DNA from: JBJXHN01 sp046233135
Lineage (GTDB): Bacteria > Pseudomonadota > Alphaproteobacteria > Rhodospirillales > Rhodospirillaceae
Assembly (NCBI GenBank): GCA_046233135.1
Contig: JBJXHN010000009.1
Coordinates: 108,585 to 172,584, forward strand
Direction: 5' to 3'
DNA length: 64,000 bases
Part shown: piece after piece, positions 1-9,600 of the stretch
Layout: each line of letters opens with the position of its first letter
Position numbering within the stretch: position 1 is the stretch's first letter
Program-made: the position numbers and the translations under genes
Notes under the pieces: generated by a model
The model's database searches: none
The model's input: only the letters and a program-made list of their open reading frames with translations
What the model was told of the DNA's origin: nothing

Positions 1-119
1 AACGCGCGAAAGGTTGGTGGTCAGGGGCGTGTCGGTGCTGGTAACACCGGCCCGCCCCGCTTTCTGCCCGCCACAAAGGGCGGACGCGGAGGAATGATAG
101 CACGTGACGGGGGAACCTG

Positions 120-2963
120 CTACTCCGGGCTGAACACCTCCCGTTGCCCCCAGGCCGCCAGCGCCGCCAGACTCTCCGCCGCCAGTTCGGGGATGCCGTC
201 GGCCAGATCGCCCACCTCCCCGTCCCCGCGATAGGCCGTCTCCAGCGCCTTGGCGCGGCGGTGCAGCCGCGTCAGGCCATAGGTGCCCGACGCGCCGGCC
301 AGCCGGTGGGCCGTGTCCACGCCCGGCTCGTCGTCCAGCGCCCGCACCGCCCCGCGCACCGAAGCCGAGGCAATGTCGATCAGCCGCGCAACCTCCGACG
401 GCGGAACGGCGCTCGCGAAGTCCTCCATATAGGCCGGATCGAAAATCGGCCCGCCCCCAAGATCCCCGGCCGATTCCGGACCCGAATCCGGGACCTGCCC
501 CGCAGCCGGGTCGGTACCCACTTCCGGATCAGCCTCCTCCTCTCCGTCCGCGCCGTGCCAGGCCGCCGCCACGGTGGCGCGCAGGTCGGCACTGAGCACC
601 GGCTTGCCCACCACCGCCACCATCCCCGCCGCCGCACAGGCCGCCCGGTCCTCCGGCATCACGTTGGCCGTCACTGCGATCACCGGCGGGCCGTGGCGTG
701 CGCGGATGCGCCGGGCCACCTCCAGCCCCGACAGGCCCGGCAGGCGCAAATCGCTCAGCACCAGATCGAAGCGTTCCGTCTCCACCAGTTCCAGCGCCTC
801 GGCCCCGCTGGCGGCCATGCGCACCGCGTGACCGTCCGCCTCCAGGAAGCCGCTCAGCACCCGGCGGTTCACCGGGTCGTCCTCCACCAGCAGGACCGAC
901 AGCGGCGGCACCGGCGGCAGGGCGGCGACCGCCTCTGCGCGGGAGGACGAGGCGGCGTCCACCGGCTGGCCGGCGTCGGGAACAAAGGGCAGATCCACCT
1001 GGAACACCGACCCGCCCGAGGGGTTGGGGCGATAGGAAATCACGCCCCCCATGCCCTCCACCAGCCGGCGGCAAATGGCCAGCCCCAGACCCGCCCCGCC
1101 GAACCGGGCGCTGCGGTCCGCCGAGATCTGGCTGAAAGGCAGGAACAGCCGGTCCAGAGCATCCGGCGGGATGCCGATGCCTGTGTCGGTCACCGTAAAA
1201 CGCACCAGGGCGGTGTGGCTGTCGGCGTCCTTCAGCCGGGCTTCCACCGTCACCCCGCCGGCCTCTGTGAACTTGATGGCATTGCCGATCAGGTTCAGCA
1301 GCACCTGCCGCAGCCGCGCCGGATCGCCGGTCAGGTGGTCGGGGATGTCGTCGGCGAAGATCACCGCCAGCTTCAGCCCCTTCTGTTCCGCCGTGCCGCG
1401 CATCAGGCCCACCATGCCGGCCACCAGGGCCGCCGGCTCGAAGGCCTTGGACTCGAAACTCAGCTTGCCCGCCTCCACCCGGCTGATGTCGAGAATATCG
1501 TTCAGCAGTTCGGCCAGCGCCGCGCCGGACTGGCGGATGGTGCGCACCAGGTCCCGCGCCTCGTCCGCGTGGTCGGCGCTGCGCGGCCCCTCCAGCGTGC
1601 CGTCCAGCAGTTCGGCCACACCCAGCAGGCCGTTCAGGGGGGTGCGGATCTCGTGGCTCATCATCGCCAGGAAGTCGCTTTTGGCCCGGGCCGCTGCCTC
1701 GGCCTGCTCCTTGGCCAGCCGCAGCTCGGCGGTGCGTTCGTCCACCATGCGCTTCAGGCCGGACTGATAGGCATGCACCCGCCGGGCCATCTCGTTGAAG
1801 GTCTGGGCCAGGGCGCGGATCTCCCAGGCGCCGGCATCGGCCCGCAATTCCCGCAGGTTGCCCGCCGACAGCTGGTGGGCGGCGCTGTCCAGGTCGCGGA
1901 TCGGCGTGGTGATCGCCCGGGCCACCAGCAGCGAGACCACCAGCACCAGCACCACCGCCGTCAGCGCCACCACCAGGCCCATCACCCGCAGCCGGTCCAT
2001 GGCCGCCATGCGTTCGGCCACATCCACCTTGACCACCAGCGCCCAGTCGAAGGACGGCAGGTAGCGCCAGGCCGCCACCACCGGCTGGCGGCGATAGTCC
2101 ATGACCTCGCCCACCCCCCGCTGGCCCGACAGCGCGAGGTCGAAGGGCTCCCGCCCCGGCGTGTCGGGCCGCAGGCGGTCGTCGGGCGGGGCGGCGTCGG
2201 CGAAGCGGGGGCGGCCGTGCAGCTGGATCACCCCGCTGTCCGAGGCACCACCCACCATCGCTTCGCCGGTGGTGCCCAGGCCGGTGTAGTCGCCGACCAT
2301 GGTCAGGATCTCGTCCAGCCCCACCCGCAGGCCGACCACCCCGCGCACCGCGCCGTCGCGCAGTAGCGGCGCCCCGACATAGGCCGTAAAGCTGCCCGAC
2401 CCGTCGGCCACGAAATCCGACAGCTGGGGCTCCAGCAGGGTCAGGGCGCGTTCGAAAACGTTGGCCAGGGCCGCCCGGACCGGGCCGCGCACCGGCACCA
2501 TCGGCGCCTCTCCCCGGGCGCTGTCGGCGAAGACCACCGTGCCGTCCGCCGCCACCAGATACAGCCCCATGGCCCCCACCGCCTCGCGCGCCCGTACCAG
2601 GCCGGGGGCGAAGCGCTCCCGGGCCAGGGCGTGGGCCGGCCCCTCCGGCGCCTGGTTGGGCAGGCTGCGAAAGGCCTCCAGCGCCTGCACCACCGAAGGC
2701 TGGTTGGCGAGCATATGGGCCTCGCGCAGCAGGTCCCGGGCGAAGCCTTCGATCTGCAGCGCCCGGCCGTCGGCAACGGCGGCGAGGTTGCGGCCGATCT
2801 CGATCCGCAGCTGGGCTTCGGCGGCGCGGGAATACTGCCAGGCAATCAGGATCATCGGCAGCAGACCCAACAGGCAGAACAGCACGCCGATCTCGATGGC
2901 GAGCGAAAAGCCACCGGTGCTGCGTGCTGGTGCCCCCCGCCGGGATGTCCTGGCCGCCCTCAT
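120..2963 (-). CDS. Hybrid sensor histidine kinase with HAMP, HisKA, ATPase, receiver and Hpt domains
   Basis: A 947-residue membrane phosphorelay kinase. A first membrane helix (about residues 18-36) and a second (about 324-349) bracket a roughly 290-residue periplasmic sensor region of Cache-like length. HAMP follows, then the H-box MMSHEIRTPLNG near residue 434, the N-box LLNLIGNAIKFTE, and a G-box GGAGLGLAICRR. A receiver domain (about 686-800) has the acidic start LLVEDD and the phosphoacceptor in LVLSDLRLPG. The C-terminal Hpt domain carries HRLAGASGTYG near residue 886. So the layout is His-Asp-His, as in TorS/ArcB-type kinases. The start is set by an ATGA overlap with the upstream binding-protein gene, which suggests translational coupling and that the binding protein supplies the ligand signal. 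An upstream extension of the same open frame lies inside that gene and is not coding. No output regulator is adjacent; the ligand is not visible. Confidence 0.93.
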   Translation of the reverse strand: MRAARTSRRGAPARSTGGFSLAIEIGVLFCLLGLLPMILIAWQYSRAAEAQLRIEIGRNLAAVADGRALQIEGFARDLLREAHMLANQPSVVQALEAFRSLPNQAPEGPAHALARERFAPGLVRAREAVGAMGLYLVAADGTVVFADSARGEAPMVPVRGPVRAALANVFERALTLLEPQLSDFVADGSGSFTAYVGAPLLRDGAVRGVVGLRVGLDEILTMVGDYTGLGTTGEAMVGGASDSGVIQLHGRPRFADAAPPDDRLRPDTPGREPFDLALSGQRGVGEVMDYRRQPVVAAWRYLPSFDWALVVKVDVAERMAAMDRLRVMGLVVALTAVVLVLVVSLLVARAITTPIRDLDSAAHQLSAGNLRELRADAGAWEIRALAQTFNEMARRVHAYQSGLKRMVDERTAELRLAKEQAEAAARAKSDFLAMMSHEIRTPLNGLLGVAELLDGTLEGPRSADHADEARDLVRTIRQSGAALAELLNDILDISRVEAGKLSFESKAFEPAALVAGMVGLMRGTAEQKGLKLAVIFADDIPDHLTGDPARLRQVLLNLIGNAIKFTEAGGVTVEARLKDADSHTALVRFTVTDTGIGIPPDALDRLFLPFSQISADRSARFGGAGLGLAICRRLVEGMGGVISYRPNPSGGSVFQVDLPFVPDAGQPVDAASSSRAEAVAALPPVPPLSVLLVEDDPVNRRVLSGFLEADGHAVRMAASGAEALELVETERFDLVLSDLRLPGLSGLEVARRIRARHGPPVIAVTANVMPEDRAACAAAGMVAVVGKPVLSADLRATVAAAWHGADGEEEADPEVGTDPAAGQVPDSGPESAGDLGGGPIFDPAYMEDFASAVPPSEVARLIDIASASVRGAVRALDDEPGVDTAHRLAGASGTYGLTRLHRRAKALETAYRGDGEVGDLADGIPELAAESLAALAAWGQREVFSPE

Positions 2964-4288
2964 CGCCGCTCTCCCGGACCGGAGTCGGGACCCTGAGCCG
3001 CCCAATGACCGTCCCAACGGGTGTACAGGCCGTCCAGGAAGGCCACCCATTCCGCTTCGGACAGGAATCCGGGATAGGGGGCGGGGCGGACCGGGCGGCC
3101 GCTGCTCCACACCACCTCGAAATCCCCAGTCGGCCCCAGATGGCCGATCAGCACGGTGCGCCAGGTGTGCTGGCTGCTGGGGTCGATATAGACGATACCG
3201 CTGGGCGCGCGCATGGACTGGCCGAGCAGGGCGGCGTGGTAGTCGGCAAACTCCGGCGAGCCCGCTTCCTCCACCGCCCGCGCCCACAGCCGCACCCCGA
3301 AATAGGCCGCTTCCATCGGCGCGGTGGTCACGTAATCCTCGCCATAGGCGGCGCGGAAGGCGTTGACGAAGGCCGTATTCTCCGGGTTCGCCACGCTTTG
3401 GAAGTAGTTGCGGGCCGCGTAGTCGCCGGCCACCAGATCGGCGCCGATGGCCTTCACCTCGGCCTCCGCCAGGCTGAAGGACATCACCGGGATATCCGCC
3501 GAGCGGATGCCCGCCGCCCGCAGCTGGCGATAGAAGGCGATGTTGCTGTCGCCATTGATGGTGTTGAACACCACGTCCGCCCCGGACGCGCGGATGGCGG
3601 CGATGATGGCGGTGAAGTCGGTGCCGCCCAGGGGGACATAGGCCTCGCCGACGATTTCGCCGCGCAGCGCCTGCACCTGGGTGCGGATGATGGCATTGGC
3701 GGTGCGGGGGAAGACGTAATCGCTGCCCACCAGAAAGATCCGCCGGCCGAGGTTGTCCATGGACCACTTGGTGGCCGGGATGATCTGCTGGTTGGGGGCG
3801 GCGCCGGTGTAGACGATGTTGGGGGAGCGCTCCAGCCCCTCGTACTGGACGGGGTAGAACAGGACGCTGCGGCGGCGTTCGAACACCGGCTTGACGGTCT
3901 TGCGGCAGGCCGAAGTCCAGCAGCCGAAGATGGCCGAGACCTTGTCGCGGCTGATCAGCTGGCCGGCCCGCTCGGCGAACAGGCCCCAGTCGGAGCGGCC
4001 GTCGACGACGATGGCCTCCACCCGCCGTCCGAGCACCCCGCCTTCGCGGTTCAGTTCGGAAATGGCGAACAGGGTGGCGTCGGCCACGGTGCGTTCGCTG
4101 ACCGCCATGGTGCCCGACAGGGAATGCAGCACCCCCACCTTGATCGGGCCGCCGCTGGCCGGGCGTTCCAGGCCGGCCATGATCGGCGCGATGGAGGTGA
4201 CCACCAGGGCCAGCACCATGACGGCGAAGGCCCCCACGTAATAGCGATGCCGCAGGGCGAGAACGCGGTTGGACCCCAGCAGGGCCAT
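2960..4288 (-). CDS. Urea/short-chain amide-type ABC substrate-binding protein, sensor partner of the kinase
   Basis: A 442-residue type I periplasmic binding protein of the UrtA/AmiC/FmdD class. An uncleaved-looking N-terminal hydrophobic segment (about residues 17-38) follows a basic start, so it may be membrane-anchored. Family hallmarks are the opening strand IKVGVLHSLSGTMAVSE, AIFGCWTSACRKTVKPVFE, LFYPVQYEGLE and NIVYTGAAPNQQIIPA. The pattern with YPVQYEG is typical of urea/amide binders rather than branched amino-acid binders. No ABC permease or ATPase gene is near; instead its stop overlaps the start of the hybrid kinase (ATGA). The likely role is therefore ligand presentation to the kinase rather than transport. 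The start ATG has GGAGG nine bases upstream. Urea or an amide as ligand is inferred from family resemblance only. Confidence 0.88.
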   Translation of the reverse strand: MALLGSNRVLALRHRYYVGAFAVMVLALVVTSIAPIMAGLERPASGGPIKVGVLHSLSGTMAVSERTVADATLFAISELNREGGVLGRRVEAIVVDGRSDWGLFAERAGQLISRDKVSAIFGCWTSACRKTVKPVFERRRSVLFYPVQYEGLERSPNIVYTGAAPNQQIIPATKWSMDNLGRRIFLVGSDYVFPRTANAIIRTQVQALRGEIVGEAYVPLGGTDFTAIIAAIRASGADVVFNTINGDSNIAFYRQLRAAGIRSADIPVMSFSLAEAEVKAIGADLVAGDYAARNYFQSVANPENTAFVNAFRAAYGEDYVTTAPMEAAYFGVRLWARAVEEAGSPEFADYHAALLGQSMRAPSGIVYIDPSSQHTWRTVLIGHLGPTGDFEVVWSSGRPVRPAPYPGFLSEAEWVAFLDGLYTRWDGHWAAQGPDSGPGERR

Positions 4289-4420
4289 GGGTGGCGACCT
4301 CCGAGCCTGATATGTGAAGGAAGAAGCCTATCATTCGCGCCGCACCATGGTACAGCCTTGCCAAGGGAGCGCTGCCGCCCGAGAGTGCGGAACCATGTGG
4401 AGAACAAGGGTACTGCAACC

Positions 4421-4984
4421 ATGAAACGGCTGATCATCGCCATCACCGGCGCCTCGGGTGCCCTATACGGCGTGCGGGCGCTGCAAGCCCTGGCCAAGGT
4501 GCCGGACCTGGAAACCCATCTGATCCTGACACCGTCGGGTCAGCGCACCCTGACCACTGAAACCGACTGGACGGCCGAGGCACTGAAGGATCTGGCCGAT
4601 GTGGTGCACAGCCCCAAGGACATCGGCGCCTCCATCGCCAGCGGCTCCTTCCGTGCCGAAGGCATGCTGGTGGTGCCCTGCTCCATCAAGACCCTGTCGG
4701 GGATCGCCAATTCCTACGCCGACACCCTGGCGGTGCGGGCCGCCGACGTCTGTCTGAAGGAGCGGCGGCGGCTGGTGCTGATGGTGCGGGAAACGCCCCT
4801 GCACGAAGGCCATCTGGAGCTGATGCTGAAGGTCACGCGCATGGGCGCGGTGGTGATGCCCCCCGTCCCCGCCTTCTATCAGCGTCCCGACAGCGTGGAG
4901 GCCCTGGTGGATCAGACGGTGGGCCGGGCGCTCGACCTGTTCGGCATCGACACCGATCTGGTCATGCGCTGGCAGGGGGGCTGA
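4421..4984 (+). CDS. ubiX: UbiX-family flavin prenyltransferase
   Basis: A 187-residue flavoprotein of the UbiX/Pad1 family, which prenylates FMN to make the cofactor of UbiD-type decarboxylases. Visible hallmarks are the N-terminal GASGALYGVRALQAL, the mid-region VVPCSIKTLSGIANSYADTL, and the conserved LKERRRLVLMVRETPLHEGH followed by MGAVVMPPVPAFYQRP. Length matches the family (about 185-200). The start is ATG with AAGGG ten bases upstream; the long frame extending to the left is an antisense shadow of the binding-protein gene. No ubiD gene lies in the window, so the partner decarboxylase must be elsewhere. It may serve ubiquinone synthesis or an aromatic decarboxylase. It diverges from the binding protein/kinase pair at 4288. 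Confidence 0.93.
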   Translation: MKRLIIAITGASGALYGVRALQALAKVPDLETHLILTPSGQRTLTTETDWTAEALKDLADVVHSPKDIGASIASGSFRAEGMLVVPCSIKTLSGIANSYADTLAVRAADVCLKERRRLVLMVRETPLHEGHLELMLKVTRMGAVVMPPVPAFYQRPDSVEALVDQTVGRALDLFGIDTDLVMRWQGG

Positions 4985-5053
4985 CGCGCACGCCTGTCCT
5001 TTTGCGCCATATCATGGTCCGGGAGCGTGTGTTCCACGAAGCGGCGGCTTTCG

Positions 5054-6601
5054 TCAGCTCCCCGGTGCTGCGGTGGGGGCCGGAAGAGCCGCCGGGGGCG
5101 TTCCCGGCAGCAGAAACCGTCCGGTCCGCCAGTCGTCCTGCACCTTCCCCACCGCCCTGGCCAGGGTCTCGATGTCCCCCGCAGCCACGGTCGGCGGCAG
5201 CGGGTCGGCACCGATGGTCTGGAACAGCCGGCCATAGGCATTGTGCACCTGGGCATAGGACAGATCCCGCGACAGTTCCGCCCGAATCTGGTTCAACTCG
5301 GCACGGATCACCGCCAGATCCCCCACCCGGCCGGCCGCAAACGCGGCACTCACCTGCTCGCGGATCCTGGTATCGACTTCGTACAGATCCTGGGCCGTCC
5401 GGAAGCGACGCTTGGCGTCCTCGAAGTTGGCCCGCGCCACATGAACCTGGGTCAGAACCGCCATCGACAGGGCCAGGCGGCGGGCTTCGGTCAGCTCCTC
5501 TTCGGCCCAGGCGTGCTTCAGTGCCGATGGTCCCTGGATCAGACGGAACAGGTTCAGGCTGACCTTGGCCCCATAGGTGGCCCAGTGGCTGTTCATCAGA
5601 AAGCTGTTGCTGTCGACGTTATAGCCGGCGTTCAGTTCGATGCCCGGCAACAGGCGCAGCATCGCCTTCCAGGTTTCGTCACGGGAAATGCGGGCTTTGT
5701 AGTGTTCTTCCAGTATTTCCGGCCGATGGGTCAGTGCCAGTTCCTCCATGGCTGCCACGGACAGCGGCGCCTTGGGCAGATCCATGGAAATCCCAGGATC
5801 GGCCACCACCAGATCCTTCGACAGGGGGGCGCTGATCAGCGAGGCCAGTTCGGTTTCCGCCAGGGACATTTCCTGGCGCTGGGCTTCCAGCTGCTGCTGG
5901 ATTTCCAGCAGGGTCCTTTGGAAGGTCAGGGCTTCGAGCGGCGATCCCAGGCGCCGCACGGCGATGGTCTCGCTTTGCCTGCGGGCCTTGGCCACGCGCT
6001 CCATCAGCGGACCGATCTTGGCGAGCAGGCGCTGGGCTGCCAGGGTCCGCCAATAGGCGCCGCGCACATCCTGCATGATCGTATGCGTCACCAGCCGCCG
6101 CCGCTGGTCGGCGATCAGCTCCTGGTTCGCCGCCTGCCGGGACGCCACGTAGGAAACGCCGAAATCCAGCACACTGAACACCACCCCCAGATCACTGGTG
6201 AAGTGCTCCGCATCGTCCGAATAGGAATAGCTTCCGCGCTCGCCCGTGGACACGGTTTCGCTGTTGGAAATGTCCTTGTTGCTCCGCCCGTAGAACCCCG
6301 CGCTGCCGTCAATCTGCGGCACCAGGTCATACAGGGAAAGATCGTACTGCCGGTTCGACACCGCCTGCTCATAGGCGTACTGGCGGCTGTCCAGGTTGTA
6401 GGCGATCGCCCGGGCCATCGCCTGATCCAGCGTCAAGGGTCCCTTGATCGGCTCCTGGCCGGAAAAGATCTTTTCCAGGTCCGCCTTGGCCTGGAGTTTC
6501 ACGTCCTGCGGATCCAGCGGCGCCACACAGCCGGTCAGCAGCAACAGCGCCCCCAGCCCGGCCACCATGCGAAAGCGTTTCAGCCCCATCCGATCACCCA
6601 T
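5054..6601 (-). CDS. TolC-family outer-membrane efflux/secretion channel, lipoprotein
   Basis: About 515 residues, an outer-membrane factor with the repeated alpha-helical TolC fold. The N-terminus has a signal with lipobox LLLLTGC, so it should be acylated as in OprM/NodT relatives. Long helical stretches such as LTLDQAMARAIAYN and RQSETIAVRRLGSPLEALTFQ plus EELALTHRPEI fit the outer-membrane factor repeats. Start choice: ATG at 6601 has a GGGG tract about ten bases upstream; ATG at 6589 (MGLKRFR) would also leave an intact signal. It follows the giant adhesin by about 45 bases on the same strand, so it probably forms the outer-membrane exit of that secretion locus together with the HlyD-like adaptors further upstream. 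Confidence 0.9.
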   Translation of the reverse strand: MGDRMGLKRFRMVAGLGALLLLTGCVAPLDPQDVKLQAKADLEKIFSGQEPIKGPLTLDQAMARAIAYNLDSRQYAYEQAVSNRQYDLSLYDLVPQIDGSAGFYGRSNKDISNSETVSTGERGSYSYSDDAEHFTSDLGVVFSVLDFGVSYVASRQAANQELIADQRRRLVTHTIMQDVRGAYWRTLAAQRLLAKIGPLMERVAKARRQSETIAVRRLGSPLEALTFQRTLLEIQQQLEAQRQEMSLAETELASLISAPLSKDLVVADPGISMDLPKAPLSVAAMEELALTHRPEILEEHYKARISRDETWKAMLRLLPGIELNAGYNVDSNSFLMNSHWATYGAKVSLNLFRLIQGPSALKHAWAEEELTEARRLALSMAVLTQVHVARANFEDAKRRFRTAQDLYEVDTRIREQVSAAFAAGRVGDLAVIRAELNQIRAELSRDLSYAQVHNAYGRLFQTIGADPLPPTVAAGDIETLARAVGKVQDDWRTGRFLLPGTPPAALPAPTAAPGS

Positions 6602-6646
6602 GTCAATCAAACCCCACAAGACGAAATTTCCAGGACATCGAGGAGG

Positions 6647-9600
6647 TCAAAGCCAACGCTTTGGCCCCTCGGGCGGAACATGGCTGGCCAGGGCCATGGC
6701 CAGGCGCTCCACCTCGGCATGGCGCCCGGACAGGTCGGCCTCCTGCGCCAGCGCCGCGACGAAGTCCCGGGGGGCGGGAAAGGCCTGGGCGACCGCGCGG
6801 TCCCCCCGGATCGGCGGCCGGGCCGCGGGTTCGTCCTGATCGGCGTCGTCGTCCCCGCTCTCCGGCTCCTCCTCCCAGGCATAGGCCCGGCCGTGGTCCG
6901 GCCCCCCCAGGGACGCCGAGGGTCCCGGTGCGTCCGAGCCGTCCAGACGCAGGGCATCCAGCGTTTCGAGCTGCACCCAGGCACCGTTCTGCAAGATCAT
7001 CAGATCGCCGGTCATCGCATCCACCCGGGTCAGCGCCCCCAGCAGGCGAAGATCGCCCAGCGCCAGCCGGAAGCCGAAACCGAAGCTTCCGTATCCGCTC
7101 ATGCTTGCCTGACCGGCGGCCGTCCAGAAGGCGCGGGACAGGGGCGACTGCCCCGGTCCCTCGGCGCGGAAGATGTCCCCCAGGCCGGTGATGCCCAGGC
7201 TCCGGGGCATCTGGGACGAGACCGACCCACGCCCGCCATCATCGGTTGGGGACGGTCTGGACGTGGTCGGCGTGCCGCGCGGCGGTGCAGGCAAGGGTCC
7301 AGGGCGAGAGGGGTCCTGGGTCGGCGGCGTTGTCGGGTCGGTGGGCGACGGGGAATCCGGTGCCGCCGTCACGGTGACCGTGGTCCGCGCCGCGTCCGAG
7401 GCGACCCCGGTCGCGGAATCGGTCACCGTCACGTCGAAGGCATGGGCGCCGGCCGAGGCGCCGGTGTAGCGCAGCCCCCGGATCAACTGCCCCACCAGGG
7501 CGGGCGTCGCATTGGCGTTCAGGACGATCACCAGATTGCCCGTGCCGCTGCCGTCTTCGGTCACCGTGCCGATGTCCGTATCCCCGACCCGGATGGTTTC
7601 CCCCACCGCCAGCACACCGTCGCCACCGGACAGGATCGCGGTCCCATCCACCGAAAAGGCCCCGGCCAGCGATCCGTCAACCCGCGTCAGGGTCAGCACG
7701 CCTCCGTCAAAAGTGGCGCTGTCCCCGTCGACAACCGCCGCGTCGCCGCCCTGTTCCAGGGCTTCGGCGGCGCCGACGACCGTGGTCGTGGCGTCGCCGT
7801 GCAGATTGACCCAGCTGGGCCGGTCAAGAACGGTCACGGCGATGGTGTCCGTGTCGCTGCCGGACCCGTCGCTGGTGACAACCGTGATGGTCTGCGAGCC
7901 GGAGCTGTTCTCGGCCGGGGTATAGATCAGCGTGGCGAGGGAGGCGTTCACCTCGGCGACCGATCCGCTGAGGGTCACGTTGCGCGTCCCGTTGCCCGAG
8001 ATCACCGCACCACCGCCGACGGTGAACAGCCCCGCGCCATCGGCAACGGAGATGGTGGTGGTCACCGTGCCCCCGTTGGTGCTGGTCACCGAGAGATCGC
8101 TCAGGCTCAGGGGCTGGCCATCCACCGCCTGCAAACCGTCGCCGGGCACCGTATTCACCGGCCCGTCGGCGTCGGCCGCGTCCACATCCACGATGAAGGA
8201 AACCGCCGTCGAGGTGGCGGCATCGGTCGCGGCGTCCCGGATGGTCAGGTCGAAGGTATGGGACCCGCCCGCCGTGGAGGTGTACATCAGCCCGCGGATG
8301 AAGGCCTGGACCTGCGCCGGGGTGACAGCCTCAAGCGTGAGCACCAGGTTGTTGCCGCCCTGTCCGTCCGAGACGGAAGCCACAGAGCCGAGCCGCACGC
8401 CATCCACATACACATGGTCGCCGGCGGCGATGGTCCCATCCGCCGTGGCCAGGGACGCCCCGGCGCTGACCCCCGTGCTGCCCGATCCGCTGAGGCAGAA
8501 GTCGCCGGACAGGCCGCCCGTGCGGGCGATGGTGAGCGTGCCGCCGTCAAAACTGGTGCTGTCCGCATCCGACACCGTCGCATTGCCGCCAATGTCGATC
8601 GCCACCACCCCGCCGTTGCTGACCTGCACGCGGTCCCCGTCCAGGTTCGACACCACCGGCGCACGGGGCACCACGGAGACGCTGAAGCCGTTGCTCGTGC
8701 TCGAACTGCCGCCGTCGCCGTCGTCCAGGGTGGCGGTGAACGTCCGCGTGCCCGGCCCGGAGGGCGCATCGTAGGTCAGCGCCCGGATCAGGGTCTGGAC
8801 GCGCGCGGACGTGGCATCGTCGGAGGTGAAGGTGATCACCAGACTGCCGCCGCCCTGCCCGGTGTTCGTGGCATGGACCGTGCCGATGGTGACGCCCCCG
8901 ACGACGATGCTCTCCCCCGCCGCGAAAACGCCGTCACCGCCGCTGGTCACCGTGGCGCCGCTCAGACCCCAGCTGCCGTTGGCGGTGCCGCTGCCCTGGC
9001 TGATGGTCAGGCTGCCGCCGTTGAAATTGGAAGAATCCCCGTCGCTGACCGTGGCATCGGCCAGATCGCTCACCACCACCGGTCCCGCATTGGCGCTCAC
9101 CTGGCTGACAGCATCGCCGATCCCGCCCATCACCGGTGCTTCATTCCCGTCGGGCTCGGTCGGGGGCGGGGTCGCTGTGACCGCCACGCTTACGGTCGAG
9201 GTATTGGCGGGATTGCCGTCCGTATCGGTCAGGGCAACGCTGACCGACCGCGTGCCGCTGGCGGTGTAGCCGCTGCCGCTGTAGCGCAGTGCCTGGATCA
9301 GGGTGCCCACCGCCGCAGAGGTGGCATCGGTCGAACTGAAGCTGATCCCCAGACTGGCACCGTCCTGCCCGGTTCCGGTGATGCTGCCGATGGTCACTCC
9401 CGATACCCGGACGATGCTGCCATTGGTCATGCCCGCGCTCAGGCTGACCGTGCCGGTGGTGTCGATGGTCAGATCCTCACCGGCAATCGCCGAGGCGACC
9501 GACACCGTCAGCGCGCCGCCATTGAAGTGAGAGGAATCCGGGTCCGTGACCGACGCATTGCCGCCCACGTCCAGGGCCACGGCGGCATCGCCTTCGGTAT

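Noticed and set aside
144..2366. Plus-strand open frame opposite the hybrid kinase
   Set aside because: Antisense composition; the minus-strand kinase has every expected motif.
2924..4420. Extension of the UbiX frame upstream
   Set aside because: Lies opposite the binding-protein gene; UbiX homology begins exactly at ATG 4421 with a ribosome site.
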